From Paenibacillus_AB hodogayensis (GTDB lineage Bacteria; Bacillota; Bacilli; Paenibacillales; NBRC-103111): a DNA stretch of 64,000 nucleotides. The number at the start of each line of letters is the position of its first letter. The stretch's first letter is position 1. Under the pieces are notes generated by a model. That model was not told the DNA's origin and did no database searches. It saw nothing but the letters and a program-made list of their open reading frames with translations. The stretch lies in NCBI RefSeq assembly GCF_039536325.1, contig NZ_BAAAYO010000014.1, positions 1 to 64,000 of the forward strand. The letters are read 5' to 3'. Below are positions 25,261 through 34,726 of the stretch, piece by piece. The position numbers and the translations under genes were made by a program.

Positions 25261-25544
25261 TAGAATATCAACGATTTTCTCTGCTGTCAACACCCGAAGG
25301 AGGAAGAAGACTGTGTGGCCGAAGCTCGAGATATTGCCGGGCTGATGGCGAAGAAGATAAGGAAAAAAGGGACACTGGCCAAGCTAGCAGGCAGCCCGAG
25401 ACAGCGGCCTTCAACGGTCCCAGCGTGCCGAGTCCGTCGCCTGCCGAAAAGCCGGTCACCCCCTAAGGATGGCCGGCCTTTCGCATCCCAGCTCCCAACC
25501 GCGGCATGTTGTCGCGACGGTGCGCAACCGTAAGGAAGCCGCTG
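25261..25544. other. Intergenic region upstream of SGNH hydrolase stop
   Basis: No gene is supported here. A reading frame of 63-72 codons exists on each strand but has neither a ribosome binding site nor recognisable composition. The sequence includes AAGGATGGCCGGCCTTTCG near 25464-25482, a small GC-rich palindrome that could end the leftward sialidase operon. Confidence 0.35.
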
Positions 25545-26204
25545 CTAGCCGCGAACCCGCAAAGCCTCCAAAATCGCCTCTTTTACATATGGCGCGATAA
25601 CCTGCTGGCCTTCGCTGTTTAAGTGAACGCCGTCTGCCTTATCCGTAAACGATTGATTATTGCGTTCGTCATCCCATCCCGCAGCTTCGCCCGTAATCGT
25701 GTTCACGTCCACCAAGCCCGTGCCCATCTCGCTGCTTACCCGTTTGACGATCCCGCAATAAGCGAGCAAACGGTACTGGTTAACGTCCGTCCCCGCCACG
25801 TTGACATGAGTTGCCGCAAACGGCGGAGTCATCAAAATAACAGCCGGCTTGGACGAGCCGTCTCCAGACGCCAACCGGATCCGGTCGATTATTTGCCGCA
25901 AATTGCTTTCATAACTTTCCGGCGACACCGTCGCGGCCTCAGTCCCCTTATAAATCGCATGATCGTTCGTACCTAGCATAATCGTGACAACGGCCGGATT
26001 GAACCGGAGGCACTTATTCTTCAGATCGGCCAACACATTCTTCGTGTTCCATCCCGGAACACCGCTGTTGATCATCTCCGCAAAGGCAAACTCATCCGCG
26101 TTCTCTTGAAGCACCTCAAAGTAAGTCTTTACACCCGGACGAAAAGCGGTAATCGAATCACCCAATGCCACATAGTTCACGTTCCTTCGCCTGCCTCTTC
26201 CCAT
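25545..26204 (-). CDS. SGNH/GDSL-family hydrolase
   Basis: A 219-aa SGNH hydrolase. Block I is VALGDSITA with the nucleophilic Ser, block III is MLGTNDH, and block V is DGVHLN with catalytic Asp and His. Block II glycine appears in INSGVPGW. No signal peptide, so it acts inside the cell, probably as an esterase removing acetyl or other acyl groups from imported glycan. Its ATG directly follows the sialidase-like stop (TGAATG), so the two are co-translated. Confidence 0.85.
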   Translation of the reverse strand: MGRGRRRNVNYVALGDSITAFRPGVKTYFEVLQENADEFAFAEMINSGVPGWNTKNVLADLKNKCLRFNPAVVTIMLGTNDHAIYKGTEAATVSPESYESNLRQIIDRIRLASGDGSSKPAVILMTPPFAATHVNVAGTDVNQYRLLAYCGIVKRVSSEMGTGLVDVNTITGEAAGWDDERNNQSFTDKADGVHLNSEGQQVIAPYVKEAILEALRVRG

Positions 26205-27848
26205 TCATTCCTTGCTTTTGATCCGGTCGACCCGCAGCCCGCCTCCTACACCGGCTGCAAAAAGACGAATGTAGGAAACTCCGTCACCTTGTTCCAGTTT
26301 AAGAATCGTCCCTGCCTCCTTGCCGTCCACCCGAATCGTCGCCATTTCCATCATGCAATCCCAACGAATCACAAGATCGTACCAGTGGCTGATTTCCAGC
26401 TTCGGCGACCGCCATACGTGAACGTATTCGCTTTCATTCCTGTATTGGGTGCAAATCTGCCCGTCCGGATCAAGCTTGATGCGGAATAACCCTCCCTGAC
26501 GGTTGCCCGGCTTTAGGAACGTATCCGACAAGGCGATAAACGTGCCGCCGAACCCTTCCTCCAGCTTTAACCGCACGCTGATTTCCCCTTGAGTCTGCAG
26601 CGGAAAATTCCAAGTGATTCCGACGGGCGCATCTTCTTCGCTTCGATGCAAACGCAGCGAGCCGCCGTCATCCGCTTCCGGCGTTATCTCCACGCCGGAT
26701 GGCGTTACGGAGCAGTCGGCCGTGCCATCCCGCCATTGTTCCTCGGCATACGGCTGTTCCAGCCAATTCGGATCTACCCTAACGGCTTGAAATTTCACCG
26801 TATCTGTCCAGCGGCGCATATCGACGTCGAGATAACCGACGAGTACGTTTCCGTCCGCCAGCTCCGTCATCCACGGATAGCAGACGGAATGGTCCGGGTC
26901 ATTGTCGGGACGAAGCCTGACCACTTCGCGGTATCCTCGACATATGCCGTCACGTCCGCGGACGACGGCAACGAGCGATTGCCTGGCATAACCGATTCCG
27001 CCAAAGATCGGTTCACCCTGACAGTGATTCCAGCACATCATAATTGTCCCGTCACGCAGACGCAGCAAGCCTGCAGGGGCATTCGCCGAACGAAATGCGG
27101 TTGGCTGCGCGCGGCACCAAGTCTCTCCTCCGTCGGATGAGAACGACTCGTACAATTTCCCTGTCGTCGTTCGGATCACCATCCATATGCGGCCGTCCTC
27201 CAATTCCACCGTGACCGGTTCGACCGCGCCCGACTCGAGCCCCATACTACCGGTCTCTACGGCAATAAAATTTGAGGCTTGCCGCCACGTATAGCCTTGA
27301 TCATCGGAGATGATGACCGTGCTATTGAACGTTTTTCCATCCAACATATACGAAAACGGCATGACGACTCTGCCCGTTGACAGGACGGTAATCGCATTGA
27401 GCGATCCCGTATAGCGATGTCCGTAATCGATTCGGCAAGGCTCCGACCAGGAGCGGCCTCGATCGGATGAGTAGAGATGCAGCATTTCTACGACTCTGTC
27501 CTTGTACGGGGTATCCTCGTCAAAGTTCAACAAGTTAAATACATAAACATGTACGGTACCTTCCGCATCGATAAACAAGCCATGATCCAAATCATGCATC
27601 TTGATCGCGCCCGCCGCAGGCGGAAATTCATATGCTAGTACCGGCGCATCCCACGTAATGCCATAATTCACCGACCATCTCGCGTAAAGCCGCTGAGGGA
27701 TGGACGTATCCGCCCAAGCTTTCATCGGTTTACCTTCAATGTAGAGGGAAAGCACCGCACCGTCAGGAAATGCGGCAAATGGGCCCAGCCTGCCGGAAAA
27801 ATCGACTTTGCACGGTTTGGCCGGCGTCTTCGTTTTTTGCTCCTGCAT
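26205..27848 (-). CDS. BNR-repeat sialidase-like protein
   Basis: A 547-aa protein. An N-terminal six-bladed propeller (about residues 10-370) carries Asp-box motifs (SSDRGRSWSEP, SDDQGYTWRQ, SSDGGETWCRA). A C-terminal concanavalin-like jelly roll (about 390-545) follows. The propeller is sialidase-like, but the full Arg triad and Tyr/Glu pair of true sialidases cannot be confirmed by eye. No signal peptide is present. It lies between the giant secreted protein and the SGNH hydrolase, suggesting action on an imported glycan fragment. GGAG and an ATG follow a short permease-like remnant. Confidence 0.7.
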   Translation of the reverse strand: MQEQKTKTPAKPCKVDFSGRLGPFAAFPDGAVLSLYIEGKPMKAWADTSIPQRLYARWSVNYGITWDAPVLAYEFPPAAGAIKMHDLDHGLFIDAEGTVHVYVFNLLNFDEDTPYKDRVVEMLHLYSSDRGRSWSEPCRIDYGHRYTGSLNAITVLSTGRVVMPFSYMLDGKTFNSTVIISDDQGYTWRQASNFIAVETGSMGLESGAVEPVTVELEDGRIWMVIRTTTGKLYESFSSDGGETWCRAQPTAFRSANAPAGLLRLRDGTIMMCWNHCQGEPIFGGIGYARQSLVAVVRGRDGICRGYREVVRLRPDNDPDHSVCYPWMTELADGNVLVGYLDVDMRRWTDTVKFQAVRVDPNWLEQPYAEEQWRDGTADCSVTPSGVEITPEADDGGSLRLHRSEEDAPVGITWNFPLQTQGEISVRLKLEEGFGGTFIALSDTFLKPGNRQGGLFRIKLDPDGQICTQYRNESEYVHVWRSPKLEISHWYDLVIRWDCMMEMATIRVDGKEAGTILKLEQGDGVSYIRLFAAGVGGGLRVDRIKSKE

Positions 27849-27863
27849 TATTATTCATTCTCC

Positions 27864-27901
27864 TTATCCTTTGCTTGATCCGGTCAGCATGCCGAGCGCG
27901 C
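27864..27901 (-). pseudogene. Possible relic of a CUT1 permease C-terminus
   Basis: On the minus strand, in a frame different from the upstream gene, the last 12 codons before TAA read SALGMLTGSSKG. Sugar ABC permeases of the MalF/MalG group commonly end G-x-x-x-G-x-x-K-G, as the two intact permeases here do (GIASTGLKG, GITSGAVKG). It lies between the 1358-aa gene and the sialidase-like gene. It may be the scar of a deleted permease gene, but 12 codons can match by chance. Confidence 0.3.
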
Positions 27902-30900
27902 TTACAATGGAACCTCGTTCAATTCGAGATCGTCGACCCAGGCCGGTCCGTTCGCGGCTTGATCCATTTTGAAGTAGATCCAGACCTTTTTCGTTTGCGA
28001 GTTCACGTTGAACACAACATCGGTCTTCATCCAGTCGTTGACTTTGGCCGCTTCCTTCCAAGTATACGTCACGGTTGCGCCGCTCGCGTCAACCTGTCTG
28101 ACGCCGAGCGCCACAGAGCCGGCCGTCGCGCTGTTCTTGACCCAACCAGATAAGACGTATCGATGGCCCGGCGTTACGGCGATCGCCCGCGGCGAATCCG
28201 TATTCAGGACGTTGAATGTATTGTCCGCGTCCGGGTTCAGCCTGGCGGAATACTGCCCTTCGTGCGCGACCGTTTGGTCCCACACGGCCGCACGCATGAA
28301 CCAACCGTCGGGACTTTCTCCGGCAGCCGGCTTCTCGAAGCCGCTGTTGTAAACGCGATTCGTATCGACATTCACTTGAAGAGGGAGCGTAGCAAAGCTT
28401 TCGTTCCCAACCTTCGCTTCGACCGTTACGTTAAATTCGCCAGTGGTTACCGATACTGGAACGTAAACGGAGCCCTGCACCGTCTTCGTCTCCCGGGCTG
28501 CCAGCGCAACGGAGGCGTCGAGCGTTACGACGATCCCGTTCGGCGCCTCGTTCGGCAAATCGACTGTGATCGGATTGACCGTACCGTTCGTCAGCTCGAC
28601 GGAGAAAGAATACGTTCCCGCCTGGCCGACGTTGATGGTGCTCGGCGTAAGTTTCGCTTCCAGACCCGTCAAGACTTCGTTCAGTTCCAGATCGTCTACC
28701 CACGCCGCTCCGTTCGCGGCTTGATCGAGCTTGAAATAAACCGCTCCTCGATTCGCAGTCGGCAGGGCCGTAAAGATGACCTCGACTTTCGTCCAATCGC
28801 CCATTTTAGCCGCTTCCACCCACGTATAGGTCACAGTACCGCCGCGCGCGTCGATTTGGCGAACGCCAAGCGCAACCGAGCCTGCCGTCGCTTCTGTCTT
28901 GACCCAGCCCGTCAGCTTGTATTTGGCTCCGGGCACAAGCGTGAATAATTTGGATGCGTCCGTATTCAATACGTTAAACGCATTTCCCGCGTCGGGAATC
29001 AGTTTGGCGGACGCTTGGCCGCTGTGTGCGACGGTCTTATCCCATGCCCCCTTCCCCACAAACCAGCCTGCCGGGGCGGAACCGCTTAAAGTCTGCTTTT
29101 CGAAGCCGCCGTTGTATACGGGGCTCGTATCCACAGACAGCGCAAGCGGCAGCACGGCGTAGCTGACACCGGCCGTTAAGGCTTCGACGGTTACGGCATA
29201 ATCGCCGTTCGCAGTCCCCTCGGGGATCGTTACGGTTCCTTGAACCGTCTTCGTCTCATATGCGGCCAGCGTCGCCGCTCCCGGAAGATCGACCTCAATG
29301 CCGTCCGCTGCCGTCCGCTCAAGCTCGACTGCACGCGGTTGACCGGAGCCGTTCGTTAGCACGATAGAGAACGGATACGATCCTGCCTTCGTGATATCGA
29401 GGCTGCCCGGCGTCAGGTTGGCGGCAAGAAGCGGCGATACCGTAAATTCCCGTTCGACCGAAACTTGAACATCCGTTCCCTTATATCGGAACGTCAGCAC
29501 CGCTTTCGCAACGTAGTCACCGGGCTCCATCGCTGCCGGCAAGACCGGACTTGCGCTGAGGGTCGCGCTTTGCCCCTTCTTGATGTTCCCAAACTGTTCC
29601 TCGATCGGCGGGAGCCCCGCCGAAGCCGGCAGCTCGATGCGCAGGCGGGCGTTTTTAAGCTCTTTATCGCCGACGTTCCGGACTGCGGCGTTCATAGCCA
29701 GCGTATCGCCGTGTACAAACTGCAACGCGGCAAGCTGCAAATCCAATCTCGCCATCGATTGAACGATCGGTAGCAAGTTTGCGGTCACGTCGTTCAGCAA
29801 GGCATTCAACTCTACCCTTTTGCCCTCTAGGGCGGCGTCCGATTGTTTTTCTACCCATTTTTCCAGCTTTTTGACTTCGTCTATAGCTTTTTCCGTCTTG
29901 CTCATGGCCTTGACCGCGTCAACCGATGCGGCAATCAACTCTTGTTTCGCCTTAATCAAATCTTCAATCAGCTTTTCCGTCCTCTGCTCCCACTGATTGT
30001 TGGCGATAAGGGTTGTCGCTCCTTGCAGCTCATCGATCGCCCAATCTACACCCGCCACAAAAGGCTTGATTCGGTACACCAGCGTTTGTTCCGGCCCGAG
30101 GGTGACGCTGAGCTCATGCTCCCAACTGCCCGACGACTCGGGCTGGGCACCGTACAGAAGCTCCACCTGATTGCCCGTTTTCTCGAGAGGGATCGCGGCC
30201 GTCTGTGCTTGCTGGGTCAAGTTGATTGCGACGGCGTACTGCTCTTGCCCTTTGTCATAGATCGCCCATTGAATGTCGCTGCCAATATGTTCGGCAGCCT
30301 TGTTGCCCGCGGAGACAAGACTTCCCAGCAACGCGATCTCGTCCTTGAATTTCACCAAGCCCGGCCACAATTCGGATTCCCTCAGCTTCCAGCCCGGATC
30401 GTTGATTGAATAATAGGCGAAGCCTTTGCTGCCAGCGAGGAACGCTTGGTACGCCATGTTGCGGACTTGATCGATCGTCGGCAAATAGTTCCACATCGTA
30501 CCGGGAATTTTGAACGTTTGCAGGACCGTCCAAACCGGCTTCACGTCGTCCACGCTTTCAACCGCTTGACGCACGTCGTCTCCGACTGCCGAGATGGGCG
30601 TCACGCTGTTCTGGGCGTACGGATAAACGTCGGTGACAAGGATGTCCGTTGCCTGGCCGTTCTTGTGATAAGAATTCGAATCGGCTTCGACCATATAAGT
30701 CGGATGAACCGGATCGATGGATCGAATCAATTTGTAGGCGTCCAGCAGCTCCGACTGCGGAATGCCATACAAGCTCGGTTCGTCCATAATCATATAGCCG
30801 AGAACGGCCGGATGGTTTTTGAATTTCGTCACGAATTGCCGGGTCAGCTCGAAGTTTTCCTTGACCCTCATATCGTAATATAGCGTGACGAGCATTTTCA

Positions 30901-31978
30901 GCCCGTTCGCCTGAGCCGTATCCAGCATCGATTGCAGGGCAGCCTCGCTATTCGTGTTCGTGCCTTGGACCGTATTGACCCCGATCTGCTTCAAGTAAGG
31001 ATAATCCGCCGCGGTGGCATGATATGCGATAACCGGGAAGAAGGGCTCCCCGTCAACGAGGATCGGACCGTTCAGTGGAATGGAGGCCGGACGCGCCCAA
31101 CGGTATATTGTGCGTTCCTGCTTTTCGATCAGCTGCCCCGCCCCGTTCTTCAGCTCCGCCTCCAATCGGTACGGCTGCTCCAATGCCATTTCGTACGTAG
31201 AGAAGGCAACGCTCAACGATTCGGCGGCCTTGATGCCGTTCTGTACGAATATCGCCTCGCCGGAAGCCTCGTCGATGATTTGGACGTCGACGGTTTTGCC
31301 CGCCATGCTGCCGTCGGACGGTTCAAGCTTCAGCGCGGCGCTTCCGCTCGTAACGTCAGGATAGTAATACGTGTGAGACGGCTCCACGACAAGCTGCGGC
31401 TTATCTTTCGTCTTGAGGGCGGACGTGTCGTCAAAGTAAACGGTCCCCGTTCCGTACAACCGCAAGTACACGTACATGTAGACGGCTCCAGGCGGTGCCT
31501 GAATGGTATAATCCAGCTCATGCCACTGGCCATCGTTTTTGGAACCTGCTGCTTTGTAAGTATAGCCGGATACCCAGTTTTCGACCGTTTTATCGATTCC
31601 TTTGAAAAATTCAATTTTGTAGCCTGGATTTCCGCTGACCCCGACCGATTTAAACCAGGTCGTGATGCTGTACGTAGCCCCTTCTTCCACCAGAATAGGG
31701 ATCGCTACCCATGGATTGTTCCCTGTGCTCGTTTGAATCGAGATGCCGTAATTCCCCGTATGCGCCGCTTCCGGAGCCGCCTTGATCGCATCGCCCCACA
31801 CATTGCCGATAACGGTCCATTGAGCGGGGACGCTTCCTGTCACATCCTCGAAGCCGGGATTTGCGACAAGATTGCCGGCCGAAGCGGCTGCTGTCGGTGC
31901 GTTAACAGCGGCGATCAGTTGAAGCATTAAACAGAGGGATAACAATAAGGATAACCGGGATTTCCTGTACAAGTACAT
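27902..31978 (-). CDS. Large secreted multimodular carbohydrate-active protein
   Basis: A 1358-aa protein. A signal peptide ends near residue 33. It is followed by a CBM4/9-like jelly roll (about 35-190), an Ig-like region (about 205-300) and a TIM-barrel-like domain (about 305-560). The barrel has YMIMDEPSLYG, whose Glu is a candidate acid/base as in clan-A hydrolases. A linker with charged helices (about 650-770) and Ig-like NEW3-type domains (about 770-860) come next. Two 254-residue repeats, each an Ig-like plus CBM-like unit, make up residues 851-1358. No sortase or SLH anchor is visible. It probably binds and cleaves an extracellular polysaccharide; the GH family is not recognised. GGAGGA precedes the ATG. 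Confidence 0.7.
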   Translation of the reverse strand: MYLYRKSRLSLLLSLCLMLQLIAAVNAPTAAASAGNLVANPGFEDVTGSVPAQWTVIGNVWGDAIKAAPEAAHTGNYGISIQTSTGNNPWVAIPILVEEGATYSITTWFKSVGVSGNPGYKIEFFKGIDKTVENWVSGYTYKAAGSKNDGQWHELDYTIQAPPGAVYMYVYLRLYGTGTVYFDDTSALKTKDKPQLVVEPSHTYYYPDVTSGSAALKLEPSDGSMAGKTVDVQIIDEASGEAIFVQNGIKAAESLSVAFSTYEMALEQPYRLEAELKNGAGQLIEKQERTIYRWARPASIPLNGPILVDGEPFFPVIAYHATAADYPYLKQIGVNTVQGTNTNSEAALQSMLDTAQANGLKMLVTLYYDMRVKENFELTRQFVTKFKNHPAVLGYMIMDEPSLYGIPQSELLDAYKLIRSIDPVHPTYMVEADSNSYHKNGQATDILVTDVYPYAQNSVTPISAVGDDVRQAVESVDDVKPVWTVLQTFKIPGTMWNYLPTIDQVRNMAYQAFLAGSKGFAYYSINDPGWKLRESELWPGLVKFKDEIALLGSLVSAGNKAAEHIGSDIQWAIYDKGQEQYAVAINLTQQAQTAAIPLEKTGNQVELLYGAQPESSGSWEHELSVTLGPEQTLVYRIKPFVAGVDWAIDELQGATTLIANNQWEQRTEKLIEDLIKAKQELIAASVDAVKAMSKTEKAIDEVKKLEKWVEKQSDAALEGKRVELNALLNDVTANLLPIVQSMARLDLQLAALQFVHGDTLAMNAAVRNVGDKELKNARLRIELPASAGLPPIEEQFGNIKKGQSATLSASPVLPAAMEPGDYVAKAVLTFRYKGTDVQVSVEREFTVSPLLAANLTPGSLDITKAGSYPFSIVLTNGSGQPRAVELERTAADGIEVDLPGAATLAAYETKTVQGTVTIPEGTANGDYAVTVEALTAGVSYAVLPLALSVDTSPVYNGGFEKQTLSGSAPAGWFVGKGAWDKTVAHSGQASAKLIPDAGNAFNVLNTDASKLFTLVPGAKYKLTGWVKTEATAGSVALGVRQIDARGGTVTYTWVEAAKMGDWTKVEVIFTALPTANRGAVYFKLDQAANGAAWVDDLELNEVLTGLEAKLTPSTINVGQAGTYSFSVELTNGTVNPITVDLPNEAPNGIVVTLDASVALAARETKTVQGSVYVPVSVTTGEFNVTVEAKVGNESFATLPLQVNVDTNRVYNSGFEKPAAGESPDGWFMRAAVWDQTVAHEGQYSARLNPDADNTFNVLNTDSPRAIAVTPGHRYVLSGWVKNSATAGSVALGVRQVDASGATVTYTWKEAAKVNDWMKTDVVFNVNSQTKKVWIYFKMDQAANGPAWVDDLELNEVPL
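27905..28666 (-). repeat. C-terminal module repeat, copy B (762 bp)
   Basis: Residues 1105-1358 of the large secreted protein. They align end to end with copy A (28667-29428), sharing phrases such as TAGSVALGVRQ, WVDDLELNEV, FNVLNTD and ETKTVQG. Both copies are exactly 254 codons, pointing to internal duplication. Confidence 0.85.
28667..29428 (-). repeat. C-terminal module repeat, copy A (762 bp)
   Basis: Residues 851-1104 of the large secreted protein: an Ig-like half (about 100 residues) plus a CBM4/9-like half (about 150 residues). It is related along its whole length to copy B, with no length difference. Confidence 0.85.
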
Positions 31979-32116
31979 AATTCATCCTCCACGCTTCTTT
32001 TTGGAAAAGCAGGAAAACATGACGGGCAGGAGACTTTCTATGTTCGCAGCAAGTTACAAAGGAACCCCCTCCTTTCACAATCGTGTCGGGACAGTGAGTT
32101 TAGTAGGGATACACAA

Positions 32117-32947
32117 TCATCCCTTCAACCCCGTTGACGCGATTCCTTGCATGAACTGCTTCTGGGCGATCAAGTAGACGATTACGGCCGGAACGGTCAC
32201 GATAACGGCACCGGCCATCAAGAGCGACGTGCTGACCTCCGTATCGTTCTTCAAATACAGCAGACCGATAGGCAACGTATACAGTTTTTTGTTCTGTAAA
32301 TAGATGAGCGGCCCGATCGTGTTATTCCACGCGCCCATGAACGTAAAGACGCCGAGCGCGGACAAGGCTGGCTTGCACAAAGGCAAGTATATTTTCCAGA
32401 AAACCCCCATGGGGCTGTACCCGTCGACGACGGCGGCTTCATATAGCTCCTTGGGGAGCGATTTAATGAATTGATGCATGAGGAAGATGCCGAACGCCCC
32501 TCCGAGAAAATTCGGAATAATCAATGGGTAGTACGAATCGAGCATATGGAACGACTTCCAGATGAAGTAGCTTGGAATGAGCGTGACTTGAAACGGAATC
32601 ATCAGCGTCGCCAGCATGGCGATATACAGGGGCTTGCGCAGCTTGAAATTGTACATGGCCAGGCCAAACGCGACCAGCGAACAGGATAGCAGTGTACCGA
32701 CCATGTCCACTATCACGAGAAACATGCTGTTCAGGGTATATCGGCCGAAATTGACTTTCTCCCAGACGATTTTGTAATTTTCCCAGCTGATCGGATCGGG
32801 AATGAGCCGAGGCGGCAATTGTCCGACCGCTCCTGTCGTTTTCAGCGAGGTGGACACCATCCAGATAAACGGAAACAGCATGAGCAGCGCGCCGAGATAC
32901 AGTACTAGGGAGGATGCGGTTTTGCCGATTGTGCGAGAATCAAACAT
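32117..32947 (-). CDS. CUT1 carbohydrate ABC transporter permease (MalG type)
   Basis: A 276-aa permease with six transmembrane helices. The EAA loop EAAVVDGYSPMGVFWKIYLPLCKP (about residues 169-192) contacts the ATPase, and the end FMQGIASTGLKG is typical. It should import an oligosaccharide with a MalF partner and a binding protein, using a shared MsmX-type ATPase encoded elsewhere. Its MalF partner here is deleted (see the chimera upstream, overlapping by eight bp), so the transporter may be non-functional unless another permease substitutes. Confidence 0.88.
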   Translation of the reverse strand: MFDSRTIGKTASSLVLYLGALLMLFPFIWMVSTSLKTTGAVGQLPPRLIPDPISWENYKIVWEKVNFGRYTLNSMFLVIVDMVGTLLSCSLVAFGLAMYNFKLRKPLYIAMLATLMIPFQVTLIPSYFIWKSFHMLDSYYPLIIPNFLGGAFGIFLMHQFIKSLPKELYEAAVVDGYSPMGVFWKIYLPLCKPALSALGVFTFMGAWNNTIGPLIYLQNKKLYTLPIGLLYLKNDTEVSTSLLMAGAVIVTVPAVIVYLIAQKQFMQGIASTGLKG

Positions 32948-33443
32948 AGTGCACCCACCTTCTCTCGAAGTATCGCTGGAAGAGCGTAATGGTCAAAATA
33001 ATGACGAACAGCGCCCAAGCGGCTGCGGAAGCCGGCCCCATCTTGAATTGCTGGAATGCATCCCGGAAAATCAGCTTGATATAGGATGACAAGTCTTCCG
33101 CTACACCCCGCTTGCCATAGCCGAGAATGACCGCGTTCTCCTGCAGCCAGACGTCAGGGGTCATGCCGCCGGCGATTTGGGTAGCGATCTTCGTCACGAA
33201 GTCTCCCCACGGAGCGTCTTGAACTTCAACTTTGATATTCGGAAATTTGGCCGCAAAACCATCGATAATTTCTTTTTTCGTCACATCATAAGCCCCGGGC
33301 AAACCAATTTTGAGCGTCACGTTTTTCGGCCCCGACGGGCTTGCCCCCGTACCTCCCGACTTATCGCCATCCTTGGATGTCGAACACTCTGATATTGTAA
33401 GCGCTATCATTCCAGCCAATACCAAAAAACTCTTTTTGTTCAC
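32940..33443 (-). pseudogene. Chimera: solute-binding protein N-terminus fused to MalF-type permease C-terminus
   Basis: A 167-codon open frame. Residues 1-123 are the start of a CUT1 lipoprotein binding protein: signal peptide, then VTLKIGLPGAYDVTKKEIIDGFAAKFPNIKVEV, then TPDVWLQENAV. From about residue 124 (near 33074) the sequence becomes the final helix of a MalF permease (FRDAFQQFKMGPASAAAWALFVIILTITLFQRYFERRWVHY). A deletion of roughly 2 kb, joining two adjacent genes in frame, explains this. The lipobox is weak (TISEC, Glu before Cys). GTG start after GGAGGGG. Neither half can work as in the intact families. Confidence 0.8.
33396..33409. promoter_or_regulatory. cre site (CcpA operator)
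   Basis: TGTAAGCGCTATCA fits the consensus TGWAANCGNTNWCA at all fixed positions. It lies inside the start of the chimeric gene, about 35-47 bp after the GTG, where CcpA would act as a roadblock. This suggests glucose repression of the glycan operon. Confidence 0.7.
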
Positions 33444-33725
33444 GGTTATCCCCTCCATTAATGCGAGCTTCATAGGAAATCGTCTTTCGACGTATTTCAA
33501 ACAAGGATTCCAAAACATGGTTTTATTTTTTCTGCCAAAACAAGACTATATTTTTTTCCGCGGTTCAGCTGCAAAACATGGATCAGGGTGAATGCGCTGC
33601 CGATTTATAGTTTCATGATATAGGATTTCTTCCTTCCTATATATGTTTTTTTGCTGGATATTACTATCCTAATGTGAGATATTAATGGGAATCGAATGGA
33701 TTAATGGAAGGAGGTATCATTCTAT

Positions 33726-34562
33726 ATGAAATACCAATTTTGTGCGGTCAAACACTTCCGCTTTTCCGAGCTTATCCCTATTCAAATGGGGTATGAATGC
33801 TGTAAACCGAATAACGCTCCATCCTTTACTCCTTTTAACACTATAATTCATTATATTTATAAGGGCAGCGGTGTTTTTACCGGAAAAACCTCCACTTACA
33901 CATTGATGCCCGGACAGGCATTTGTTATGTTTCCTTACCAAACCGCCTCTCATGTAGCAGATGGTATTGATCCTTGGGAGTACGGATGGATCGAGTTTGC
34001 CGGGGCCTCCGTTCCCGAAATTTATAATGCATCAAAAATCACCATGTCGTCCCCCATCATTACCGACTCGACTTCACAACCTCTCGGTAAAGCCTTAATG
34101 GGAATACTTGATGCTTCAAAGCAAGAAAATATCTCTTATCAAATGATTCTGGCTCGCCTCTGGGAGTTTTCGGATACACTCTTGCAGCTGCGCGCCAATA
34201 CGGAAAGAACCGTAGCGATGTCAGAAATCTATATAAATCAAGCGATATCTTACATTCATTCCGCTCAGATACCCCCTATAGATGTAAGTAATATTGCAAA
34301 GCATATCGGAATAGATCGCAGCTACTTAACCCAAATTTTCAAAAAGCACCTAAATATCACTCCTCAACAGTATATCGTCAATTATAAAATGACCCTTGCA
34401 AAAGACATGCTGCTCAAATCATCTCTAACACTAGCAGATGTTTCCGATGCTCTTGGATATTCTGATCCTGTGAATTTTTTTAAGGCATTTAAAAAGAATC
34501 ACAAATTAACACCCACAACATGGCGAAAAATAAGCTCTGGTGAAGAACGCATAGATCAGTAA
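33726..34562 (+). CDS. AraC family transcriptional regulator
   Basis: A 278-aa regulator. The N-terminal cupin-like sensing domain (about residues 1-150) is followed by a C-terminal AraC helix-turn-helix pair (about 172-270: VSNIAKHIGIDRSYLTQIFKKHLNITPQQYI, then DVSDALGYSDPVNFFKAFKK). It is divergent from the glycan operon across 282 bp and is its probable activator. Base composition is clearly more AT-rich than the flanking genes, suggesting separate acquisition. GGAGGT lies ten bases before the ATG. Confidence 0.9.
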   Translation: MKYQFCAVKHFRFSELIPIQMGYECCKPNNAPSFTPFNTIIHYIYKGSGVFTGKTSTYTLMPGQAFVMFPYQTASHVADGIDPWEYGWIEFAGASVPEIYNASKITMSSPIITDSTSQPLGKALMGILDASKQENISYQMILARLWEFSDTLLQLRANTERTVAMSEIYINQAISYIHSAQIPPIDVSNIAKHIGIDRSYLTQIFKKHLNITPQQYIVNYKMTLAKDMLLKSSLTLADVSDALGYSDPVNFFKAFKKNHKLTPTTWRKISSGEERIDQ

Positions 34563-34726
34563 CGATGTTTGCCCCAAATTAGTCTCAAACCGCAGCATAT
34601 CGCGGTCAGACCCCCTTGTCATTCGCTCCAGCCACCATTCATCATCGTTTATGATCGTTCCACGCTTCCGCATTTAACTTAAGAGCCGCACCGTAAAACC
34701 AGTCAGTGTTCCGGCATCGATTAAAA

